Positions 6,021 to 11,608 of a stretch of 11,608 bases of DNA are shown here, piece by piece (positions within the stretch are counted from its first letter, which is position 1; every line of letters starts with the position of its first letter). The notes under the pieces are model-generated. The model was not told the origin of the DNA and did not search any database. It saw only the letters and a program-made list of their open reading frames with translations. The DNA comes from DASZMJ01 sp035551935 (GTDB lineage: Bacteria; Planctomycetota; Planctomycetia; Isosphaerales; Isosphaeraceae). The stretch lies in NCBI GenBank assembly GCA_035551935.1, contig DASZMJ010000427.1, positions 1-11,608 on the forward strand. The letters run 5' to 3'. A program made the position numbers and the translations under genes.

Positions 6021-8247
6021 ATGGTGCGGGCTGGGGTCGTCGCGTGGGGATGGGGATGGGCATGGCTCGCGGTCGCCGGGGCGGCGCGGGGGGAGGAGGC
6101 GCCGTCGTTCGTCAACGACGTGGTGCCGGTCCTCACGAGGCTGGGCTGCAACGCGGGAGCCTGTCACGGCAAGCTCGCCGGGCAGAACGGCTTCAAGCTC
6201 AGCCTGCGGGGCTACGCGCCGGAGCTGGATCATATCGCCATCACCCGAGATGCGCGCGGGCGACGGATCGCGAAGGGCCGGCCGAGGGAGAGCCTACTCT
6301 TGACCAAGCCGTTGCTGATCGTGCCGCACAAGGGGGGGCACAGGCTCACGGTCGGCACGCCGGAATACCAGACGCTCCTGGCCTGGATCGCCGCCGGGGC
6401 GCCGGGCCCGGCGAAGGCCGAGCCGGAGGTCACGGCGGTCGTCGTCGAGCCGTCGTCGGCCACGTATCGGCCGGAGGGGTCGCGCGCCCTCAAGGTCCTC
6501 GCGGTCGACTGCTGCGGGCTGCGCCGCGACGTGACCCGGCTCGCCCTGTTCAAGTCGAACGAGGAGGGCCTCGCCCGCGTCGACGAGGACGGCAAGGTGA
6601 CGGCCCTCCGCCCCGGTGCCACGGCGATCATGGCCAGCTTCCAGGGGCAAGTCGCCGTCCACGTCGTCACGACGCCGTACGACCAGCAGGTCGATCCGGC
6701 CTTGTTCGCGGAGCGGTCGAACCGGATCGACGACCACGTCATGGAGATGCTGCGCGCGATGCGGTTGCCTCCGTCGCCGCGCTGCGACGACCGGACGTTC
6801 CTCCGCCGCGTCTCCCTCGACCTGACCGGCACGCTCCCCGACCCCGACGCCGTCCTCGCCTTCGAGGCCGACCCGAGCCCCTCGAAGCGCGCGGCCCTGG
6901 TCGATCGGCTCCTGGAGAGCGAGGCATACGTCGATTCGTGGGCGGCGTCCTGGGGCGAGCTGATGCAGAACCGCCTGGAGCGCGACGGCGACCGGCGCGG
7001 CCGGAAAGGGGTCCGCTCGTTCGCGCACTGGCTCCGCGAGCAGGTGCGCGCGGATCGGCCCTGGGACGAGGTCGTCCGCGACGTGTTGACGGCCCGGGGG
7101 CCGCTCAGCCAGGAGCCGGCCGGCGGCTATTACCTCGTCAACCGCCGGCCCGAGGACCTCGCCGAGGCGACGGCCCACGCCTTCCTCGGCGTCCGGATCC
7201 AGTGCGCGAAGTGCCACAACCACCCGCTCGAACGCTACACGCAGGACGACTATTACGGCATGGCCGCCTTCTTCAGCCGCGTGAAGCTCGACGGCAAGCC
7301 CAACGACGAGGGACCCGCCGTCGACGTCGGCGTGCCGGCCCGTCGCGGCCGTCGCAAGGGGGCATCGACCGACGCGAGGCAGGTCGGCATCACCCAGCCC
7401 CGGACCGGCCAGTTCCTCCGCCCCCGACCGTTGGATCGGTCGAGCGTCGAGCTGGAAGACGGCCAGGACCCCCGCGCCGTGCTCGCCGCCTGGATGACCG
7501 CGCCCGGCAACCGCACGTTCGCGCGGGCCGTCGTGAATCGGCTCTGGCGACGCTTCTTCGCCGTCGGCCTCGTCGAGCCCGTCGACGACCTCCGCGCCAC
7601 CAACCCCGCCTCGAACGAGCCGTTGCTCGACGCCCTGGCCGACGAGCTCGTCAAGAATCATTATCATCTCAAACCGATCATCCGATTGATCCTCGACTCG
7701 CGCACGTACGGCCTCGCCTCCGACCCCTTGCCCGGCAAACGCGGCCGACCGGCGGTTCTTCTCGCACTACTACCCCCGGCGCCTACCGGCCGAAGTCCTG
7801 GCCGACGCCGTGAGCCGGGCGACGGGCGTGCCCGAGCCGTACGAGGGCTACGCGCTGGGCCTGAGGGCGTTGCAACTGCCCGACCCGAAGGTCCGCAGCT
7901 ACCTGCTGGACACCTTCGGCCGACCCGAGCGCGTGACGCCGTGTGCCTGCGAGCGGTCGTCGGAGGTCACGATGCCGCAGGTCCTCCACCTACTCAACGG
8001 CGAGGACCTCGCCCGTCGCCTGACCGCCGACGGCGGCCGGCTCGCGGCGCTGTTGCGCTCGGGCAAGTCCGACGGCGAGGTCGTCGATCAACTCTTCCTG
8101 GCGACCCTCGCGCGCCGGCCGACCGTTGCCCAGCGCCGGGCGGTCGACGAGGCCCTCGCCGCCGCCGGACCCGACGGCCGCGCGGCGGCCTTCCGCGACC
8201 TCCTCTGGGCCCTCCTCAACTCGAAGGAGTTCCTCTTCGGCCATTGA
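6021..8247 (+). CDS. Secreted DUF1549/DUF1553 protein with Big2-like domain, frameshifted
   Basis: This is a planctomycete-type envelope protein of unknown function, 741 residues if one frameshift is repaired. Order of regions: signal peptide (about 1-24, cleavage near ARG-EE); a cytochrome-like CNAGACH motif (43-49); a Big2-like immunoglobulin domain (about 140-218); DUF1549 (about 236-440) containing QCAKCHNHP with a haem-type CxxCH at 395-399; and DUF1553 from about 483, ending in STP-like TPCACERSSEVTMPQ and LLNSKEFLFGH. The reading frame breaks at AAA 7737-7739 (codon 573). Omitting one base rejoins NAADRRFFSHYYPRRLPAE to the rest of DUF1553, which then runs to TGA at 8245-8247. Without this the frame continues in unrelated arginine/proline-rich sequence. 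The cause may be a real mutation or an assembly error. The DUF1501 gene that often follows such genes is absent here. The ATG is supported by GAGGGAG seven bases upstream. Confidence 0.85.
7737..7739 (+). other. Site of the +1 frameshift in the DUF1549/DUF1553 gene
   Basis: The upstream frame gives LPGK and then meaningless sequence. The frame beginning at 7738 gives family-like DUF1553 sequence without a stop until 8245. One extra A in the GGCAAACGCG stretch is the simplest explanation. The exact base cannot be fixed from one sequence. Confidence 0.75.
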
Positions 8248-8322
8248 TCGATCGTCGCGGCCTCGATGGGACGCCGTTCGGCACAGCATGTGCAGAGGGA
8301 TGCGGTTCCCCGCGCCGCAAAG

Positions 8323-8359
8323 GTTGCGCAGGGCCCCGATCTTCCGGGGAGTGCGCGAC
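8323..8359 (+). terminator. Candidate stem-loop after the DUF1549/DUF1553 gene
   Basis: An outer stem of eight pairs joins 8323-8330 (GTTGCGCA) with 8352-8359 (TGCGCGAC, one G-U pair). An inner stem of five pairs joins CCCCG 8334-8338 with CGGGG 8345-8349 around the loop ATCTTC. No run of T follows, so intrinsic termination is uncertain; an RNA end-stabilising structure is equally possible. It lies before the candidate -10 of the next gene, so it is more likely the end of the upstream transcript than a leader element. Confidence 0.35.
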
Positions 8360-8397
8360 GAAAAACCAAGGGACTGTAGGCTTTTCGGCGCCCGTGG

Positions 8398-8403
8398 TAT
8401 GAT
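8398..8403 (+). promoter_or_regulatory. Candidate -10 box for the radical SAM gene
   Basis: TATGAT matches five of six bases of the TATAAT consensus and lies 59 bases before the ATG at 8463. It would give a leader of about 50 bases. No good -35 hexamer exists 16-18 bases upstream, so the call rests on the -10 alone. Confidence 0.25.
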
Positions 8404-8462
8404 GCCCCGACGGCAACTCCCGGCGCCCCGCCGCGCCCCCAACGGTGGAGTCTCTGGATCGC

Positions 8463-10025
8463 ATGGCCGACATCATCCTCATCAATCCGCGGTTCGAGGT
8501 CTCGTACTGGGGCATGGAGCACGCCCTGCCATTCATGGGCAAGCGGGCCAACCTGCCGGTCGCCTGCCTGCCATTGTTGGCGGCTTTGACCCCCGAGGGG
8601 CATACCGTCACCCTCATCGACGAGAATGTCGAGGCCATCCCCTGGGACCGCGTGGCCAAGGCCGACATCGTCGGCGTGACCGGGATGAGCGTGCAGCGGT
8701 TCCGGATGCGGGAGATCCTGACCGAACTCAAGCGTCGCGGCCGGTTCACCGTCGTCGGCGGCCCGTGGATCACGGTGCAGGAGGACTACTTCGGCGACCT
8801 CGCCGACGTCATCTTCGTCGGCGAGGCCGAGGAGACCTGGCCGCGGTTCCTGGAGGAGTGGGGCCGGGGCCTGCATCAGATACGATATGAGCAGGCCGAG
8901 AAGTCGGACATGTCGCGGCTGCCGACGCCGCGGTTCGACCTCTTGAAGATGCGGCATTACGCCTTCGGCAGCGTCCAGTTCTCGCGCGGCTGCCCGTTCC
9001 AGTGCGAGTTCTGCGACATCATCGTCACCTTCGGCCGCCGGCCGCGCTTGAAGTCGAGCACGCAGGTCATCGCCGAGCTCGAGGCCCTCCGCGCGCAGGG
9101 GACGGACATCGTCTTCGTCGTCGACGACAACCTGATCGGCAACAAGAAGGCGATCAAGGAGCTCCTGCGCGACCTGATCGCCTGGCAGCGGGCGGAGGGC
9201 TACCCGCTATCGCTGTTCACAGAGGCCTCGATCGACCTGGCCGACGACGCCGAGCTGATGGAGCTGATGGTCGAGGCGAACTTCCTGTCCGTCTTCATCG
9301 GCATCGAGAGCCCGCGCGAGGAGTCGCTCCGCGAGACGAAGAAATATCAAAACGTGCGCGCGGGAGGCACGCTCGTCGAGAAGGTCCGCCGCATCCAGGA
9401 CGCCGGCATGGAGGTCTGGTGCGGCATGATCATGGGCTTCGACAACGACGACGCGACGATCTTCGACGCCCAGCGCCGGTTCCTCAGCGAGTCGCGCATC
9501 TCCTTGGCGATGATCGGCATGCTGCACGCGATCCCGAAGACGCCCTTGCACGACCGGCTCGCCGCCGAGGGGCGGCTCGACCCGGCCGACGAGCCCGAGT
9601 TCGGCACCAACGTCATCCCCGCCCGGCTCGGGCGCGAGGAGCTGCTCGACGGCTACCTCGGCGTCCTGCGCGACGTCTATAGCCCCGACGCCTTCTTCGA
9701 GCGGTTCGAGGCGCTCTGGATCGACGGCCGGCTCGACCCCGGCCGGGGCCGAGCCCGCTACTGGGAGCGGCACCGGCTGCGGCAGCTCAAGACCGAGGCC
9801 GTCTGGCTCGTCCAGTCCGTCGGGCTCCTGACTCGGCTGCTCCGCAACGTCCCCGAGGCCGACCTGCGGCGCGAGTACCGCAAGCGGCTCTGGAAGTTCC
9901 TCAAGGTCCGTCGCGACCCCGGCATCCTGCTGATCTTCGCGATCCAGTGCGCCATGCATTATCATGCGCACACGATGGCACGACAGATGACCTCGGGCGA
10001 GCGCCGGATCGTCAACTCGTTCTGA
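8463..10025 (+). CDS. B12-binding-domain radical SAM protein with DUF4070-like C-terminus
   Basis: This 520-residue protein looks like a class B (cobalamin-binding) radical SAM enzyme. The N-terminal part (about 1-165; DIILINPRFE, then VGVTGMSVQRFRM, VVGGPW, VGEAEETWP) fits a Rossmann-type B12-binding domain. The radical SAM cluster motif CPFQCEFC has Cys177, Cys181 and Cys184, followed by DIIVTFGRRPRLKS, VDDNLIGNKK and GIESPREESLRETKKYQN. The last third resembles DUF4070, found in hopanoid methylases such as HpnP and in many uncharacterised relatives. A methyl transfer to an unactivated carbon is possible, but the substrate cannot be named. The ATG at 8463 is preferred over a GTG at 8445 because family members begin at the MADIILINP stretch; GGAG lies 12 bases upstream, somewhat distant. 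Its 3' end overlaps the convergent MFS gene by 14 bp. Confidence 0.88.
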   Translation: MADIILINPRFEVSYWGMEHALPFMGKRANLPVACLPLLAALTPEGHTVTLIDENVEAIPWDRVAKADIVGVTGMSVQRFRMREILTELKRRGRFTVVGGPWITVQEDYFGDLADVIFVGEAEETWPRFLEEWGRGLHQIRYEQAEKSDMSRLPTPRFDLLKMRHYAFGSVQFSRGCPFQCEFCDIIVTFGRRPRLKSSTQVIAELEALRAQGTDIVFVVDDNLIGNKKAIKELLRDLIAWQRAEGYPLSLFTEASIDLADDAELMELMVEANFLSVFIGIESPREESLRETKKYQNVRAGGTLVEKVRRIQDAGMEVWCGMIMGFDNDDATIFDAQRRFLSESRISLAMIGMLHAIPKTPLHDRLAAEGRLDPADEPEFGTNVIPARLGREELLDGYLGVLRDVYSPDAFFERFEALWIDGRLDPGRGRARYWERHRLRQLKTEAVWLVQSVGLLTRLLRNVPEADLRREYRKRLWKFLKVRRDPGILLIFAIQCAMHYHAHTMARQMTSGERRIVNSF

Positions 10026-11253
10026 CCGCGGCCCCCGCCTCGCGGGCCGGCCGTCGCGCGGGGCCGGCGCGACGGGCCCGCTCGCCCGGCAGGCCCACGA
10101 GGACGAGGCCGAGCACGGCGACGTCGATCACCGCCGGGGCGAGGAAGATGAGCCGGTAATCGCCGCCGGAGTGCGCGGCGACCTCGCCGGCCAGGAGGTT
10201 GCCGAGCAGATTGCCCAGGCCGGTCGTCGCCACGACGTTCAGGGCCTGGGCGCCCGCACGGCGGTCGACCGGGGCCTCGCGGTCGAGGAAGACCTGGCCG
10301 CCGACGCTGAAGCAGGCGTAGCCCAGGCCCTGGAGCAGGCCCCCTCCCACCGCGAGCCAGGCCGGCGGGCCCGCGGCGAGGGTCGCGAACCGCACCACGT
10401 ACGCCAGGACCCCCAGGGCCAGCGTCCGCCGGAATCCCAGCCGCCGCAGGAGCCTCGGCAAGACGACCAGCCCCACGACCTCCAGGACCTGTCCCAGCGT
10501 CATCGCCGTCGCGATCCAGGGGCGCGGGACGCCCACGTCCTTGAAGTAGCCCGGCATCACCTGATAGATGAATGCCGTCGACACCGACACGCCGAAGGCC
10601 GAGGCGAGGTACGGCCCGACCCCGCGCCGTCGCACGAGCTCGAGCGACTCGCCGAGGCCCGGCGGCCGGCGGACGTCGGACCGGGCGAGCGGAGGGGTGT
10701 GCGGCAGGGTCAGGCAGTAGAGGGAGAAGCACCCGGAGAGCACCGCCGCGACCCCGAACGCCGCCGAGGCCCCCCGCGCCCCGCCGGTCGCGGCCATCGC
10801 CAGCGAGACGACCCAGCCGACGGCCATCCAGCCGACCGTCCCCCAGAGCCGGACCCCGCCGAACTGCTCGCCGGGCCGCTCGAGGTTCCGCAGAGCCAGG
10901 GCGCTGCTGAGCGCCAGCCCCGGCACGACGAGCAGCCAGTATGCCAGGAACAGCCCGAACAGCGGCCCGGCCCGGCCCGTGAGGCCGAGGGCCGGCACGA
11001 GCAAGAGGCCGGTGCCGACGGCGTAGATCAACGCGAGCATCTTCTGCATCGCCATCTGCCGGTCGGCGATGTGGCCCGCCACCAGCGGCGACGCCAACGC
11101 CGCGATGGCCATCGTGGCGAAGATCCAGCCCCGCGCGCGGTCGCCGATGCCGAGGTCGCGGAGGTGGACCGTCAGCACGGGCCACCACGCCCCTTGCACC
11201 GCGTAGAGCAGCGCCATCATCACGGCCAGCCGGACCCGGACGTCGATCCTCAT
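10012..11253 (-). CDS. MFS transporter, nucleoside:proton symporter-like
   Basis: This 413-residue integral inner-membrane protein has about twelve hydrophobic segments in the 6+6 arrangement of the major facilitator superfamily. A degenerate loop motif GHIADRQMAMQK (60-71) follows the second segment, and FGGVRLWGTVGWMAVGW (131-147) resembles the signature of NupG/XapB-type nucleoside symporters and of MFS_1-like relatives. The transported solute is therefore only suggested. The C-terminal 25 residues are arginine/alanine-rich and probably cytoplasmic. The start is supported by GAGGAG five bases before the ATG. A -10-like TACAAT lies about 50 bases upstream. The stop codon lies inside the 3' end of the convergent radical SAM gene. 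A functional link between the two genes is possible, but convergent orientation argues against co-transcription. Confidence 0.88.
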   Translation of the reverse strand: MRIDVRVRLAVMMALLYAVQGAWWPVLTVHLRDLGIGDRARGWIFATMAIAALASPLVAGHIADRQMAMQKMLALIYAVGTGLLLVPALGLTGRAGPLFGLFLAYWLLVVPGLALSSALALRNLERPGEQFGGVRLWGTVGWMAVGWVVSLAMAATGGARGASAAFGVAAVLSGCFSLYCLTLPHTPPLARSDVRRPPGLGESLELVRRRGVGPYLASAFGVSVSTAFIYQVMPGYFKDVGVPRPWIATAMTLGQVLEVVGLVVLPRLLRRLGFRRTLALGVLAYVVRFATLAAGPPAWLAVGGGLLQGLGYACFSVGGQVFLDREAPVDRRAGAQALNVVATTGLGNLLGNLLAGEVAAHSGGDYRLIFLAPAVIDVAVLGLVLVGLPGERARRAGPARRPAREAGAAVRTS

Positions 11254-11303
11254 GCCCGCTCCTCGGTCACGTACCCCCCTCGGGCCGCACCCCCTTCACG
11301 ACC

Positions 11304-11309
11304 ATTGTA
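11304..11309 (-). promoter_or_regulatory. Candidate -10 box for the MFS gene
   Basis: On the minus strand the sequence reads TACAAT, five of six bases of the -10 consensus. It lies 50 bases before the ATG at 11253 in an otherwise GC-rich spacer. No recognisable -35 box is found at the expected distance. Confidence 0.3.
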
Positions 11310-11358
11310 GAGCGAGTCCCGCGGCCCCATCGCCGCGGATCGCGTCGCGCGTGCCGGC

Positions 11359-11608
11359 TCACGCGAAGAACCGGCCGACGACGACCCGGAACGGCCCCAG
11401 CCACTCCGGCAAACTCAGCTCGTCGTCCGGGCCGAGCACGACGACCTCGCGTCCGGTTACGTGGACGCGCGCCGACCGGTTGTCCGGGTCGAGGACGACG
11501 ACGGCGGCGACGCCCGCGTTGAGGTATTCGCCGACTTTATCCAGGACCTCGGGGTCGCGGTCGCTGGGCGAGCGGACCTCGAAGACGACCTCCGGCGGCA
11601 CCGGCAGG
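11359..11608 (-). CDS. Uma2-family (DUF820) protein, N-terminus outside window
   Basis: This is the C-terminal 82 residues of a Uma2-family protein, a restriction-endonuclease-like fold that is abundant in cyanobacteria and planctomycetes and mostly uncharacterised. The family core is clear: PPEVVFEVRSPSDR, then DKVGEYLNAGVAAVVVLDPDNR, then a beta-rich tail ending LPEWLGPFRVVVGRFFA. In this family the PD-(D/E)xK-type residues are expected as PD, E and K. Here the first is PE rather than PD, while Glu in FEV and Lys in DKV are present, so nuclease activity is uncertain. Its start lies beyond the right edge. It is followed by a 105-bp gap before the MFS start, in the same direction. No toxin, antitoxin or mobile gene is visible beside it. 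Confidence 0.85.
   Translation of the reverse strand, partial: LPVPPEVVFEVRSPSDRDPEVLDKVGEYLNAGVAAVVVLDPDNRSARVHVTGREVVVLGPDDELSLPEWLGPFRVVVGRFFA

Larger units (their letters stand above)
8248..8462 (+). other. Intergenic region before the radical SAM gene
   Basis: This 215-bp stretch lies between two + strand genes. It contains a small palindrome GCACA-GCA-TGTGC (8281-8293), a two-part stem-loop (8323-8359), and a -10-like TATGAT (8398-8403) without a recognisable -35 box. No small gene with a convincing start was seen. The open frame of the shifted upstream gene runs through it to 8402 but has no family resemblance. Confidence 0.5.

Noticed and set aside
7740..8402. Continuation of the unshifted DUF1549 frame to 8402
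   Set aside because: After codon 573 the sequence loses all family resemblance, while the neighbouring frame carries a complete DUF1553 end.
8445..8462. GTG start for the radical SAM gene at 8445
   Set aside because: No ribosome site lies upstream of it, and family-like sequence begins at the ATG at 8463.
9962..11188. Alternative minus-strand frame over the MFS gene and + strand frame 10171-11310
   Set aside because: Both are compositional shadows; only the 10012-11253 frame shows twelve hydrophobic segments and MFS motifs.

Overview
The window looks like chromosomal DNA of a high-GC planctomycete, most likely of the Isosphaeraceae type. The evidence is the very GC-rich coding sequence, a secreted DUF1549/DUF1553 protein with cytochrome-like cysteine motifs, a DUF1570 putative metalloprotease, a Uma2-family protein, and a dispersed hairpin repeat of a kind I associate with planctomycetes. 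The family and lineage assignments come from reading the translated sequence and from memory; no database search was run.

Layout. Positions 1-107 hold the C-terminal tail of a gene read on the + strand, possibly a transposase. Positions 108-779 are non-coding but highly structured: 13 exact copies of the octamer AACGAACC, all in one orientation, several spaced about 32 bp apart, with an exact 26-bp tandem repeat, a 16-bp perfect palindrome and two 30-bp boundary copies. A minus-strand cluster follows: a DUF1570 protein (4338-5657), two tandem STAS-domain paralogues (3831-4190 and 3435-3791) and mutS (780-3386). The STAS pair and mutS are tightly spaced and may be co-transcribed from an AT-rich island near 4270-4300 that carries a TACCATA direct repeat. 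The 5658-6020 region divides the divergent genes and contains a long imperfect hairpin (5778-5885).

On the + strand there follow a secreted DUF1549/DUF1553 protein with a Big2-like domain (6021-8247), interrupted by a single +1 frameshift at about 7737-7739, and a cobalamin-binding-type radical SAM protein (8463-10025). The radical SAM gene overlaps by 14 bp, tail to tail, with a minus-strand MFS transporter (10012-11253). The window ends in a Uma2-family gene on the minus strand, cut off at its N-terminus (11359-11608).

Functionally this is a mixed neighbourhood rather than one pathway: mismatch repair, partner-switch-type signalling proteins of unknown target, envelope or periplasmic proteins of uncharacterised planctomycete families, a probable B12-dependent radical SAM enzyme of unknown substrate, and a permease. 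No CRISPR array, rRNA, tRNA or complete mobile element was seen. The most unusual content is the repeat array downstream of mutS, which contains no convincing protein-coding sequence and no recognised repeat class.
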